A program made the translations under genes and the position numbers. Below, in pieces: positions 21,130 through 32,726 of a stretch of 64,000 nt of DNA. Source of the DNA: Chiridota heheva (taxonomy: Eukaryota; Echinodermata; Holothuroidea; Apodida; Chiridotidae); NCBI GenBank assembly GCA_020152595.1, contig JAIGNY010001587.1, positions 2,136,001 through 2,200,000 of the forward strand. Direction: 5' to 3'. The notes under the pieces are model-generated. The model had not been told where the DNA came from and made no database searches. It saw nothing but the letters and a program-made list of their open reading frames with translations. Each line of letters starts with the position of its first letter. Positions within the stretch are counted from its first letter, which is position 1.

Positions 21130-21373
21130 CATATATCCAGTGGCGATGCTACGGGGTGGGGAGAAGCATTTTCACCCCCACGAGATCACTTTGCCACCCA
21201 CTTGTCCCCAGAAAATTTTGTAAAGTGACACAATTTGTCCGATTTATAGACTATTGCCCAGGAGACAAAACTGCCCCTCTCTTGCCCCTCCCATGAGACA
21301 AAACTGCCCTCTCTTGCCGCCGCTCCCCCCCCCCCTCCAGCATCAAAATCCTAGCACCGCCACTGCACATATC
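21130..21373. mobile_element. hAT-type MITE with 8-bp target duplication
   Basis: The body 21138-21365 begins CAGTGGCGATGCTA and ends TAGCACCGCCACTG, which gives terminal repeats with one mismatch in 14. Flanks are CATATATC (21130-21137) and CACATATC (21366-21373), 7 of 8 identical. The internal sequence is a C-run and repeated CAAAACTGCCC..CTCTTGCC. Ends of the CAGTGGCG type with 8-bp duplications are established for hAT elements. It is non-autonomous, with no coding capacity. Confidence 0.85.
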
Positions 21374-21714
21374 ACAGGATTAATATGATTATGAAGTTAT
21401 ATAAATTGGGAATTGCCATAGCCTAACAATGTTTTTACTATCAAACTTAAAATGCATCAATTTAAGAGGCACTAAATGGTTGTTTAATTAAATTGTGCCT
21501 GTTAAACATAAATGTTCTTTCAGTATAAATGGGACCTTTCAATGAATAACAAATTTGACAAATACCCTCCTCCTCATTTGCCCCTCTATAACTCCCACCC
21601 CCTCCCCCCTATTCCAGCAACAATCTGATGCTGCTGTGACAAGTTGAGGACACTGAACCCACCATTAACAAAAGATTCACAAATATCTTCAAGGAGAACA
21701 CTACCTGCTTCTCA

Positions 21715-22134
21715 AAACATATAGTAAAAAATTACCAACCATACCACCTGTACCCCCTCCTTTACCTACAGCCTCCCTCCGCAAACATATAGTAACAAAT
21801 TACCAACCATACCACCTGTACCCCCTCCTTTACCTACAGCCTCCCTCTGCAAACATATAGTAACAAATTAACAACCATACCACCTGTGCCCCCTTCTTTA
21901 CCTACAGCCTCCCTCTGCAAACATATAGTAACAAATTAACAACCATACCACCTGTACCCCCTCCTTTACCTACAGCCGCCCTCCGCAAACATATAGTAAC
22001 AAATTAACAACCATACCACCTGTACCCCCTCCTTTACCTACAGCCTCCCTCCGCAAACAACATATAGTACAAAATTAACAACCATACCACCTGTTCCCCC
22101 TCCTTTACCTACAGCCTCCCTCCGCAAACATATA
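21715..22134 (+). repeat. 68-bp tandem repeat, about 6 copies
   Basis: The unit begins AAACATATAGTAACAAATTA and continues through ACCATACCACCTGTACCCCC and TTTACCTACAGCCTCCCTCC. Starts occur at 21715, 21783, 21851, 21919 and 21987, then near 22058. Unit-to-unit divergence is very low (a few substitutions and one small insertion), suggesting recent expansion. Confidence 0.95.
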
Positions 22135-23000
22135 CATGAAAGCACTAGAGCAAAAACACTAATGAAAAATGCATTATGTGCACAAACTAAACTAGCGATA
22201 ATGACTGTTTACACTACAGACACATACCTTGGATTTCTTTTTAAGAAAATTGACATGTTGTATATATCCTCCTCAAGATAAAAATCGCTATTCCAAAAAA
22301 ACATATCACTTGCTTACTTCCAACTCTCAATACCTGTTTTATCCATATAAATCCTTCTTTCACAGAATGACTGACATATAATAAACCTGTCCATTTACTG
22401 TTGCTGCAAGTAGCCCAGCTCAAGTTGTATCAAATAGTTACTGCACATCCCCACTTGTAAACACATCTCTGCATTTAACACAATATGTTGATTGCCATCA
22501 TTCACCTTTCAGTCATAACACAAGCAGAATTCAAAGTTGATCTGATTACCCTGTAATTTAACAGCTCTGGGCATTCGGCCTTAAAGGGGTATGGTCAAAT
22601 TTCACAAAAACTGTCTTGATTAAGAACTTGGTAATGGATTGTGGTTTTATTTAACAAGATCAAAGCCCAGGAGGGAAAATGCTTTGTGAATAATTTCAGA
22701 TTTACAGAATTTATTGGGACTTTGTATATTTGAGGCCTTAATAAGTTTTAAAGGGACACTGTTGTTAATTGAACTTCCTGGGTGGAAATACTCGGCTGGG
22801 TGTTAACTTAAAACAATGATATTATGATGGAAGAACAATTGTAAATTACTTCCTTGTGGTATCTTAGGAGTCCATGTATTGAAAACAGTGAAAACAAGTT
22901 GTGTATAAATTCCTGGCATAATATCACTCTTTTAGAATCTTAAATGATGATACATTTAAAGTTGATCATCTCCATTGCTAAAATCTGTAACAAATGTTTA
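22135..23000. other. Non-coding stretch with TTAAAGG-type junctions
   Basis: No gene. TTAAAGGGG (22582) and TTTTAAAGGGACAC (22747) resemble the outer ends of the TTAA elements elsewhere, but opposing partners are not found. Confidence 0.45.
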
Positions 23001-23460
23001 TTAAAGGATTAGTACAGTGGTCAATTAATCTCATCTTATATGAAAGAGGACTTAAAAGGACACAAAAGGATGAAGAAAGCATTCAAAAATCTTATTTTGT
23101 TAAGGAGTTATTAAAGTTTAAAGCTGTCTTATTTGTGTAAATGACTGGAGTACTAAGTCTACTATGGGACGTTGGCACCTTAATCCCCACATTCTTAGCA
23201 ATTGTTAATGCTTTTTGAAGAAAACTAATTTTACTCTTTTACTATTTGAATTATTTCCCCTCAAACTTTCTTCAGGTGGTAAATCATAACTAATCTTACA
23301 AGATTCTGTTTTACTACTTTCTTCACATATCCAATGTTAAGCCACAAAACAGCAGGACAAAATAGAATACATAAAGATTTTGAAGAATCTGAGGCTATGA
23401 CATCACAACTAGTCTGATTTCAGTCGTTTCTTCACAAAAGATACCAAACTTTAATCCTTA
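23001..23460. mobile_element. TTAA-type foldback element, truncated copy
   Basis: TTAAAGGATTAGTACAGTGG at 23001 matches the left end of 61242-61817. The centre (CTTTCTTCAGGTGGTA, TTTTACTACTTTCTTCACAT, GCCACAAAACA-CAGGACAAAATA) and the right arm (GAATCTGAGGCTATGACATC, ACAACTAGTCTGATTTCAGT) also match. The left arm diverges after about 23150, and the right end is lost after 23460. Confidence 0.75.
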
Positions 23461-23639
23461 CTCTACCAGCACTTTCTTGAAAATGTGCCTGGGAGGGGGA
23501 GTCAAAGACAGGCCACCCAAAACAACGATATCGTTTTTGTGGTTACGATGCTATTTTCTTTTCATAAGCTGATTGATTTGCAAAATTTATGTTAAGTTTA
23601 ATTGTCATGTCATTGCATATGATGCGGAAATATTGTTCC

Positions 23640-25180
23640 ATGATATTTATTCATAACCCACACCCACCATGCAGAACAATAAAAATGTTGACAACATTAG
23701 CATTTGCACAATAATTACCAACATCATAGCAAGTATGATGCAAAAACGGTTGCTCATTTATCCTACTTCAAGAATTTTTCATTAAGTCCTGCCTACTCAT
23801 TAATATTCAGGAAATCACTACCACAACATTAGAACATTATGTACAGACCATGACCCATCTGTGTACCACATATAACATAAACCTGATATATAGTTAACAA
23901 GATACAATATGGTGTCATCTTTAACAATTTCAAGCTAAGCCATGTCCACCATGCATATTAATGATATCTGTTGATAATATACCCATTGTGCACATTAACC
24001 AACAAAATTATCACATCAAATATGATGCAAAACAAACATAACTGTAAAACTAAAAACAGAGTAGAGAGGGGGTGGAAGAGGAGGATTTATTTATCACTTT
24101 TTCAATTTTAATTTTAAGCCTTGCCCACTTATTAGTACGCATGAAATCATCACCAAATTTTCACATAAATTTGCATGAAATCACTGTGACCACCAAAAAC
24201 ATTAGGGCACATCTGCAGATCATGAGCTATCTGTGTATCACACATGATGTGAATCCAGAGCATAGTTTTGGGAGATATCGTGATTGCAAGCTTGTTTACA
24301 AAATCATATTAGCCTCGCTCAATATGCATATTGATGAAATTCACCATTTTTATACAATGATCACGTACACTCTAGCTTACATCATCATTATAACACATAG
24401 AAACAAAACAGACATTTGATTGTCAAAATAAGAGCATTTCAAGATTTTTACATGAAGCCCCCACCTACTCATTATTATGCATATTACCACCAAAAATAAT
24501 AGGGCACTCTGTAGATCATCGGCTGTCTGTGTACCACACATGACATGCAAGTTCATAGTTTTTGAGGTACTCTGTTTTACAAGCTTTTTGTATACAAAAT
24601 CATATCAAGCCCCGCCCACTATGCATATTAATATATGACCATTTACACCAAGCAAACATCATAAATATACCAAATATGCAGTTGCAGACATATATAGATA
24701 TGCGTTGTTAAAATATGAACATTTGAAAATGTTTACATTAAGCCCCGCCTACTCCTTAATACATCAGCACCGAAAACACTAGGGCACATCTACAGACCAT
24801 GGGCTATCTGAGTATCAAATATGACATGAATCTAATTTACCTTTTTTGAGATACCGTGTTTACAACCTGTTTTCAGCAAAATCATATTAATAAAGCCCCA
24901 CCCACTATGCATATTAATGAAATTCAATGTTTTTACATTATGAACATGTACACACTAGCTAACATCATAATCATACAAAATATGTAAACATACGGTTGTT
25001 AAAATATGAATATTTCAAGATTTTTGTGTTAATTAAGTCCCACCTACTCATTAATGAAAGAAAAACAATAGGGCACATCTATGGACCATGGGCTTTATCT
25101 GTGTACCACATATGACATAAATCCAGTGTATACCATTCTTGAAATATCATGTTTACAAGCTTGCCGTCATAAACATACAT
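23640..25180 (+). repeat. Degenerate array of roughly 300-bp units
   Basis: Phrases recur in order every 280-330 bp: an AAGYCCCGCCTACTCATTAAT-like sentence, then ACCAAAAACA-TAGGGCACAT, CTGTGTACCACATATGACAT, TGAGATA(C/T)CGTGTTTACAAGC and AAGCCCCGCCCACTATGCAT. About five units are recognisable with heavy divergence. A related pair of units lies at 57850-58310. Not coding; the 115-codon frame at 24072 is chance. Confidence 0.75.
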
Positions 25181-25201
25181 ACGTACGTGTACACGTACGT
25201 A
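25180..25201. repeat. 22-bp perfect palindrome
   Basis: TACGTACGTG at 25180 mirrors CACGTACGTA, with no loop (22 bases in all). It lies at the end of the 300-bp-unit array and just before a (CCCAACACC)n stretch. Confidence 0.85.
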
Positions 25202-26561
25202 CAACTTACCCACCCAACACCCCCACCCAACACCCCCACCCACACAAATGCCATCATGATCGCATATATTACTGATGCTATCACATTGGAACCAAAAAGG
25301 TTGAGAAATTTTACTTAAGGTCCAGATTTTGAGACAATGACCTTTTTTTCTTTGCTCTTCAGTAAAATTTAGCCTATGAAAAGTAAACAAAGTCCACTAT
25401 TTGTAGACAATTTTGGAGAACATTAATTCATCATACAAACCTGAGCAAAATAATAGGCACCAACAATCTGAAAATGAATTCTGTTTTATAAGTTTTCTTG
25501 TGAGTCAGTCTTGATTACAAGCATTGTGATAAAACATTCCATTTCAGTGATCTGTGGGGCGGGAAAAAGGGGGGGGGGGGGGGATTCAAACTTTTCTACC
25601 CACCCTCCCATACATTTTTCCACAAGAAAGAGCAAACAAACAATTGTTTTTTCAGGCCCTATTGATAATTTGTTAAAAATCTTTCCCGCAAAATAATAAA
25701 GTAATCCAAGCTTTTTTTGCAATTCTATTTTATGTTCACACCACAGAGTTCTGAGAAATTTAATGCATGTCTCCTTGAAAACATTCCCACACAATATAGA
25801 GCAAGAGGATTTCCTGTCATCCATCAATATTCAACCAGTTTTGACATTTTGTTTTGCTATTGTTTTGAAGCAATTCAGCTTCTTTGTTTTCCACCTGCTC
25901 ATATATAGATGTTCAAAATAAAAGGTCGGCGCTTAATTTACTCCAATAAGCAGAAATCTACTCCTACAGTGAAAGTATTGAAACAGCTGGTGTACGTACG
26001 TTACACCTGATTACACCTGGCGGTTAACTGAGTATCATGTACATAAAGCTTATCAAATCTTAATCAGTAGTTTCCGGAAAACCAATTGAAATAATGTTAC
26101 ATGGCCAAAATTCATGTGTCCATAATGGACCAATCGTATACTGGAGAAATCTTATCCACCAATCAAATACATGGGGGTATCTTGGTCATCTGCACAATTC
26201 ACACAGTATGGGACAAAGTGTATGAAAAACTGCCAAAGAGAAAAAAATCAAATGCATGTATCATACGTATGTGTACTATGGGAGTAATACATGCTCACAT
26301 TGCTGTTCACTTGCTGTTCACGTACAACTTTTCCATAAGACTGGTTGACTGGTTTGGATAACAAGCGAAAATCTCTCCAGCACTTAATTGGTCAAAATAC
26401 TGAAGAAATCTTGTTCGGGTAAACTCGGTTTGAAAAGGTGTATAGCACTAAAATGTAGTTTATATTGTGCTAAAAATACAAAAATGCTTGTCTTAGGAAA
26501 TCATGAATGAGGTGACCAATATATTCTTTACATTCAGTATTTACTGCAACAAGCTAGCCAA
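25202..26561. other. Non-coding stretch, nothing recognised
   Basis: Short CACCCAACACCCC tandem at 25210-25245 and a G-run at 25569-25583. The 86-codon frame at 26101-26361 starts with ATG but shows no domain, signal or splice context. Confidence 0.45.
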
Positions 26562-27212
26562 ATCATCCTTCAAGCCAGATCATCCTTCAAGCCAGATCAT
26601 CCTTCAAGCCAGATCATCCTTCAAGCCAGATCATCCTTCAAGCCAGATCATCCTTCAAGCCAGATCATCTTTCAAGCCAGATCATCCTTCAAGCCAGATC
26701 ATCCTTCAAGCCAGACCATCCTTCAAGCCAGACCATCCTTCAAGCCAGACCATCCTTCAAGCCAGACCATCCTTCAAGCCAGACCATCCTTCAAGCCAGA
26801 CCATCCTTCAAGCCAGACCATCCTTCAAGCCAGACCATCCTTCAAGCCAGACCATCCTTCAAGCCAGACCATCCTTCAAGCCAGACCATCCTTCAAGCCA
26901 GACCATCCTTCAAGCCAGACCATCCTTCAAGCCAGACCATCCTCCAAGCCAGACCATCCTCCAAGCCAGACCATCCTTTAAGCCAGATCATCCTTCAAGC
27001 CAGACCATCCTTCAAGCCAGATCATCCTTTAAGCCAGACCATCCTTCAAGCCAGACCATTCTTCAAGTCAGACCATCCTTCAAGCCAGACAATCCTTCAG
27101 GCCAGATCATGACCATCCGCCAAGCCAGACCATCCGCCAAGCCAGACCATCCGCCAAGCCAGACCATCCGCCAAGCCAGACCATCCGCCAAGCCAGACCA
27201 ACCGCCAAGAAT
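26562..27212 (+). repeat. 17-bp minisatellite (ATCATCCTTCAAGCCAG)n, about 38 copies
   Basis: Near-perfect 17-bp units fill about 650 bp. Variants are grouped: GATCATCC at the left, GACCATCC through the middle, and CCATCCGCCAAG at the right end. This suggests local block expansion. Seventeen is not a multiple of three, so the 251-codon frame across it repeats 17 residues per three units; it is open only because the unit has no stop in any frame. Confidence 0.97.
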
Positions 27213-27339
27213 TGTGGCGATGGATTACAAAATACAAAATGTGCAGTTACTCGACTGATGACACAGCAAATTTGCATATTTTCTCAATGAATTAGGTTCT
27301 TAAAATTTACACTGGAATTTTGTAGGTTATGCCAAATAA

Positions 27340-27870
27340 CGTTGACATGAGATCCGAAGTCAATGATGCCAACTCTGGCAGATTTTCTTCACAACTTCCC
27401 ATCCTTATCTTAATGATATTTAACAGAAGTGTGCAGTATATAAACTTCCAAGATTTTTCGTATACTTTAAATCTTTGATAGGATAATACCAAATTTTCCA
27501 TGCATGGAAGAAATAAATTTTGTTTAAACAAGTTAATGCTTGAAAGCATTCGAAGTTATTGATGCCAATTCTGGTGGATTTTCTTTGCAACTTCCCGTTC
27601 TTATGTAAAAGATATTTAACGCAGTGCTGCAGTATTTCACTAAAACTTCTGGACTTTTGGCATAAATCTTTGATAGGATAATATCAAATTTGTTATGCAT
27701 GGAAGAAATAATTTTTGTTTAAACAAGTTAATGCTTGAAAGCATCCAAAGTCAGTGACGCCAATTCTGGCAGATTTTCTTCACAACTTCCCGTCCTTATG
27801 TTAAAGATGTTTAATAAAAAGTGGTGGGATAATACCAAATTTTCCATGCATGAAAATATTCATTTAAGCA
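27340..27870 (+). repeat. Degenerate tandem repeat, unit about 196 bp, 2.6 copies
   Basis: The unit contains GCCAATTCTGGCAGATTTTC, ACAACTTCCCGTCCTTAT, CTTTGATAGGATAATA-CAAA and AAACAAGTTAATGCTTGAAA. Starts lie near 27364, 27561 and 27756; the last unit has an internal deletion. Confidence 0.85.
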
Positions 27871-28837
27871 TTAATACAGTTACTTGAGATCTATCATTGC
27901 ATACACCTGAATGAAAAGTCACAGAGATTCTTAAAGAACCAATTATTTCTTAATAAATCTCTTCCACCTTTGCTGTATATAGAAACTCTCACACTTTGCA
28001 ATGAAGTTTCCAAAATAACATTTAGGCTTATAGCAGAGAGAGAAAAAATGTTGAAGATCCTTTTCTTAATATTATTTGCAATTATTCATCGAATTTGGTT
28101 TTCAGATCACATGTTTGGCCCCAGGGCACTAATCTGAAGATATCTACCAGAAAATTCACAATATGCAATGTAAGAACAGGAAAGATGGAATCAAATGAAG
28201 TACAGTACTTCATGCAATTTCAATAATAAACACACACAATCAATATCAAGATTCTCGTCTTCCATCACCTATCTTAAAGGTGCTCCCTGTCCAAAAGACA
28301 GGGCAGGGTGTTTTTTCTACTGATTCATGGGATTTGTTTTATAATAACAGAGCTATTATATGTCATTAAGAAATAAATTAATTAATAATAAATGGTTACG
28401 TTGATATAAAAATCAATGTCATAGGTTATCTCAGTACCATCAGTACAAAAAAAGTGTATTTTCAAGAGGGAGGCTGGTCTCAGTAAAATTGTATGATGCC
28501 ATTACAACATTTACGTCACTTCTGGTTGTGGCAAACACAACATCCCTGTATGTTTGTATACTATAGTCAGACAGCTAGTGCTACATTGTGTGTGTAGTTT
28601 CCTGCACAGTGCAAAATGTTATTATACGACATGAGAAATATTAGTAAGATATGATAGTAGTCACTAGACAAACTTATCCTCACTTTTTGTAACATTTTAA
28701 ATGTATTTGAAAGAAAATATTTTACAGCAATTTTTATAGCATGATCAAATAACACATACTCAACTTAACACTATCAACATGGTATACACTAACTATGCAA
28801 GTTGCTAAATAAAACGCTCACCATTCTTTTCCTTTAA
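27871..28837. other. Non-coding stretch, nothing recognised
   Basis: TTAAAGGTGCTCCCTGTCC at 28274 resembles a TTAA-type element end without a partner; GACAGGGCAGGG follows it. No gene. Confidence 0.45.
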
Positions 28838-29285
28838 ACCCCTCCCCTGCACCCATCCTTTCCTTATACTCCTCCCTTTCCTTATACTCCTCCCCTTTCC
28901 TTATACTCCTCCTCTTTCCTTATACTCCTCCCCTTTCCTTATACTCCTCCCCTTTCCGTTTACTCCTCCCCTTTCCTTATACTCCTCCCCTTTCCTTATA
29001 CTCCTCCCCTCTCCTTATACTCCTCCCCTCTCCTTATACTCCTCCCCTCTCCTTATACTCCTCCCCTCTCCTTATACTCCTCCCCTCTCCTTATACTCCT
29101 CCCCTCTCCTTATACTCCTCCCCTTTCATTATACTCCTTGCCTTTCCTTATACTCCTCCCCTTTACTCATCTCCTTCATTATACTCCTCCCCTTTCCAAT
29201 TATATCCCTCCCCTATTTACACACATCCTTCCCCTATTTACACACATCCTTCCTTATGCTCCTTACCATTCTTTATCATATCCAG
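28838..29285 (+). repeat. 19-bp CT-rich minisatellite (CCTTATACTCCTCCCCTTT)n
   Basis: About 17 fairly regular 19-bp units, degenerating at the right into CTCCTCCC/CCTATTTACACACATCC variants. A related tail at 31010-31060 and the 17-bp array at 31085 share CCTTAT.CTCC. The region between looks like an insertion into, or a separate growth from, the same CT-rich seed. Confidence 0.9.
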
Positions 29286-29596
29286 GAAGGAGGTGGGGGG
29301 CACCTTTATACTAAAGTGGCAGGCAGGCCCATTGGAGCAGGTGCGGAAGTGCTGCATCACTTTGGTGCCGGGATTATGAAAATTTGAAGATTTTAGGGGG
29401 CTTTACCCTCTGTTCCAAACCTCGCCGCACCACTATCAAAACCTTTGCCGCACCACTAACATCTCCGGTGCTATGACCCTGGTGGTAGGTATGTGCCACC
29501 CAGGATTTCAAAATTGGACTGCAGTATGAGAGATTTTTTTGGTAATATGATTTTGATACCTGCAGTATGCAACTAGATTATTAGCACTCTCTAGAG
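29286..29596. other. Non-coding; small GC-rich repeat phrases
   Basis: GCCGCACCACTA occurs twice (29424 and 29446). Nothing else is recognised. Confidence 0.4.
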
Positions 29597-30165
29597 TGTA
29601 TACCTCTGCCCCGTTGCAATGCCAACATGCCTAGAATAATTTAAGAGTTCAGTTGATTTCCATACCAAATATAATCTACCTCAGAATCCTAGTCCCACCA
29701 AGATTCATCCCCAAGTTTTGATCTGTAATGATCATTTGCAAGATGAATACTTAAAGATTATCTTCTGACTATATTTATTCCAAGCTCTCTTCAGCCAGGA
29801 TTTACATTCCATCATCTTCCATACATGGCAGAAACCAATTGTTTCATTTTCTTTGATTCCAGAGAACTTTTAAGTCCAGAAAATTGATTGTTTGGATCTC
29901 CATTCAGAGCGCTAAGTCATTGTTCAGCACATTCCATTGGAAAGTTTCAACTTAGTCTTGACAACTGAAGTCCCCCATTTGCACTCTTCCCTGTTCCAAT
30001 GTCTCAAATTTTAATCAGTTCTTTCTTAAGCAGTAACAAAACCACACACCAAATTCAATCTAAGTCCATACATCACTTCTTGAGATATCTTGATGACAGA
30101 CAAACAAACAAACAAACAGGGACGAAAACATAACCTACGTCCAACTATAATGGGGGAGGTTATGA
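29597..30165. mobile_element. MITE-like element copy A (ACCTCTGCC ends)
   Basis: The left end TATACCTCTGCC and the right end GGGGGAGGTTA give short inverted ends (ACCTCTGCC versus ACCTCCCCC). The interior (TATAATCTACCTCAGAATCC, TGGCAGAAAC-AATTGTTTCA, CATTCCATTGGAAA-TTTCAA, ACCACACACCAAATT, TTGAGATATCTTGATGACAG, (ACAA)n) recurs at 37950-38850 and, at its right end, at 43607-43737. This is a dispersed family; no coding sequence. Confidence 0.65.
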
Positions 30166-30580
30166 TTTTTTGAAGTGATTTTTAATACCTGCAGTACCCA
30201 AATAAGTGATTCTTGATACCAGCAGTACAAAAATAAGTGATTCTTGATACCTGCAGTACAAAAATAGGTGATTTTTGATACCTGCAGTATGAAAATAAGT
30301 GATTTTTTCAGACCTGTAGTATGAGAGATTGGATTTTTGATACCTGCACTACAAAGATTCTGGAAAAAAAGGTAACTGCTTGGGCCGCCAGGTGGCACAT
30401 GTATATTTACTGCACAAATGTGGGGTGGTTCTTGAGATATCTTGATGACAGACAAACAGGGGGAAAAAACATCTCCCTACCCCCCATTCCCCTCTTCCAA
30501 TGTCTCAAATTTTAATCACTTCTTCCTTAAGCAGTAACACAACCACACACCAAATTTCATTCAAATCCAATTATCAGTTC
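30166..30580 (+). repeat. GATACCTGCAGTA short tandem and repeat fragments
   Basis: 30160-30350 contains about five units of TGATTCTTGATACCTGCAGTACAAAAATAAG type (unit about 31-37 bp). The rest carries the ACCACACACCAAATTTCA and TTGAGATATCTTGATGACAG phrases of the 29.6-kb element. Confidence 0.7.
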
Positions 30581-30925
30581 TTGAGATATCTTGATGAAAG
30601 ACAACAGGGCAAAAACATGTCCCCTCCCCCATTTCCCATTGACACCCTTTCCCTGTACCATTGTCTCAAATCTTAATCACTTCTTTCTTAAGCAACAACA
30701 AAACCACACACCAAATTCAATCATCAGTTCTTCAGATATCTTGATGAAAGACAACAGGGCAAAAACATGTCCCCTCCCCCATTTCCCATTGACACCCTTT
30801 CCCTGTACCATTGTCTCAAATCTTAATCACTTCTTTCTTAAGCAACAACAAAACCACACACCAAATTCAATCATCAGTTCTTCAGATATCTTGATGAAAG
30901 ACAACAGGGCAAAAACATGTCCCAA
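30581..30925 (+). repeat. 150-bp tandem repeat derived from the 29.6-kb element
   Basis: Two almost identical 150-bp units plus a partial third begin GATATCTTGATGAAAGACAA at about 30584, 30734 and 30884. Because 150 is divisible by three, a frame stays open through all of them and repeats the same 50-residue peptide. This is an array artefact, not a protein. Confidence 0.9.
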
Positions 30926-31084
30926 AAAAGGCAACTGCTGGGGCCGCTGGCGGCACATGTATATATACCTTACATATGGAAGTGCCCCCCCCCCCCCGAT
31001 ACATATCTCTTTCCTTATACTCCTCCCCATTCATTATACATCATACTCCCCCATATCATTAACATAAGTAGTGCTCTTTAACTT
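30926..31084. other. Short spacer with C-run and CT-rich tail
   Basis: A C-run at 30986-30998, then TTCCTTATACTCCTCCCCATTC, which restarts the CT-rich motif seen at 28.8-29.3 kb. Confidence 0.5.
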
Positions 31085-31960
31085 TCAAACCTCCCTGTTC
31101 CTTATGCCTCCCTGTTCCTTATGCCTCCCTGTTCCTTATGCCTCCCTGTTCCTTATGCCTCCCTGTTCCTTATGCCTCCCTGTTCCTTATGCCTCCCTGT
31201 TCCTTATGCCTCCCTGTTCCTTATGCCTCCCTGTTCCTTATGCCTCCCTGTTCCTTATGCCTCCCTGTTCCTTATGCCTCCCTGTTCCTTATGCCTCCCT
31301 GTTCCTTATGCCTCCCTGTTCCTTATGCCTCCCTGTTCCTTATGCCTCCCTGTTCCTTATGCCTCCCTGTTCCTTATGCCTCCCTGTTCCTTATGCCTCC
31401 CTGTTCCTTATGCCTCCCTGTTCCTTATGCCTCCCTGTTCCTTATGCCTCCTGTTCCTTATGCCTCCCTGTTCCTTATGCCTCCCTGTTCCTTATGCCTC
31501 CCTGTTCCTTATGCCTCCCTGTTCCTTATGCCTCCCTGTTCCTTATGCCTCCCTGTTCCTTATGCCTCCCTGTTCCTTATGCCCCTGTTTATGCCTGCCC
31601 CTGTTCCTTATGCCTCCCTGTTCCTCATGCCTCCCTGTTCCTCATGCCTCCCTGTTCCTCATGCCTCCCTGTTCCTTATGCCTCCCTGTTCCTCATGCCT
31701 CCCTGTTCCTCATGCCTCCCTGTTCCTCATGCCTCCCTGTTCCTCATGCCTCCCTGTTCCTCATGCCTCCCTGTTCCTCATGCCTCCCTGTTCCTTTGCC
31801 CCCTGTTCCTCATGCCTCCCTGTTCCTCATGCCTCCCTGTTCCTCATGCCTTCCTGTTCCTCATGCCTCCCTGTTCCTTACGCCCTCCTCTTTCCTTGCT
31901 TATGCCCTCCTCTTTCCTTATACCACTCCCTGTTCCTTAATTATACTACCCCTTCCTTGT
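31085..31960 (+). repeat. 17-bp minisatellite (CCTTATGCCTCCCTGTT)n, about 48 copies
   Basis: Highly homogeneous 17-bp units. The left two-thirds read CCTTATG and the right third reads CCTCATG, separated by a short irregular zone at 31580-31610. Because the unit has no stop in any plus frame, three overlapping frames of 289, 296 and 322 codons are all open and encode the same cyclic 17-residue peptide. None is a gene. Confidence 0.97.
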
Positions 31961-32554
31961 ACTCCCCACCCTTTCACGCTTTTGCCATTTTTATTAATTG
32001 TTCTCCCCTAATTATTCTTGTCATATCTCCCATATCCCACATTTCTATCGCTCTTGACCTCTTTAAAGCTTTTTCTCCTTTTTTTTCTTTCTCTGAACCC
32101 CCATAAGTTTCTATAGTACATGTAACTCACTGACCTAATACAAGTATCAACAAGCTGGATCAGGCCTCTGGAAAGCTTAAAAAGATGTCTTTATCATAAT
32201 CTTCAAAGCAATCTAAATGGCAGCTCCCTGATCAGAAGAGGTACATTCCCAGTATAGTCCAGGTACATTCCCAGTATAGCATTAAGTGGCATCAACCTTA
32301 CATTCCCAAGAAATGTTAAGTAGAAAGGTTTTTTTATCTCCCATTTAACGCTGGAAAACCTGCAATAACATACAACAAGATGCTTCTCTTGGGAACATAA
32401 CTAGGCAATTTCTACACAGAACTATTACATACAGTAAATAATGCATGACACATGGTATAATTAAAGAAGCTCTTCAGTTTTTGCTAAGTCATGGTAATTT
32501 TGAAATATTGGGTGTCATTCTCAATAAAAGGGTTGTTGAGAAAATGATTTCAAC
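31961..32554. other. Non-coding stretch, nothing recognised
   Basis: CT-rich tail fading into unique-looking AT-rich DNA. GTACATTCCCAGTATAG is duplicated at 32241 and 32263. Confidence 0.5.
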
Positions 32555-32726
32555 CAGGGCCGTAATTCTCATTTGGAAATTTGGGGTGGGGAAGGGGAAC
32601 ATATGGCCTCTTACCCAAAAAGTGGGGGGAACAAGAGGGAAATTTTCCTTGAATCTTTTAATATTCTGTTGAAAAGTTAGGGGAGGGGAGTACATGTTCC
32701 CCTATCCCCTGGGAAATACGGCCCAG
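32555..32726. mobile_element. 172-bp MITE with CAGGGCCGTAATT ends
   Basis: The left end CAGGGCCGTAATTCTCA and the right end (reverse complement) CTGGGCCGTATTTCCCA match at 14 of 17 positions. The adjoining 8 bp, ATTTCAAC and ATTTTAGG, match at only 5 of 8, so the target duplication is uncertain. The interior is purine-rich. It is probably a hAT-like MITE; a fragment of the same type may lie near 40590. Non-coding. Confidence 0.65.

Noticed and set aside
22582..22765. Two TTAAAGGG junctions as a TTAA element
   Set aside because: Both read in the same direction, so they are not opposing ends of one element.
24072..24419. 115-codon frame with hydrophobic C-terminus
   Set aside because: Starts within a degenerate 300-bp repeat array and contains repeat phrases; no domain.
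26101..26361. 86-codon ATG frame
   Set aside because: No recognisable motif, signal or splice context; consistent with chance.
26503..27258. 251-codon open frame with a 17-residue repeat
   Set aside because: Exact cyclic translation of a 17-bp minisatellite with no stops in the unit; no flanking coding signature.
31071..32106. Three overlapping frames of 289-322 codons
   Set aside because: All three plus frames are open because the 17-bp unit lacks stops; they encode the same cyclic Leu/Pro/Cys/Ser peptide.
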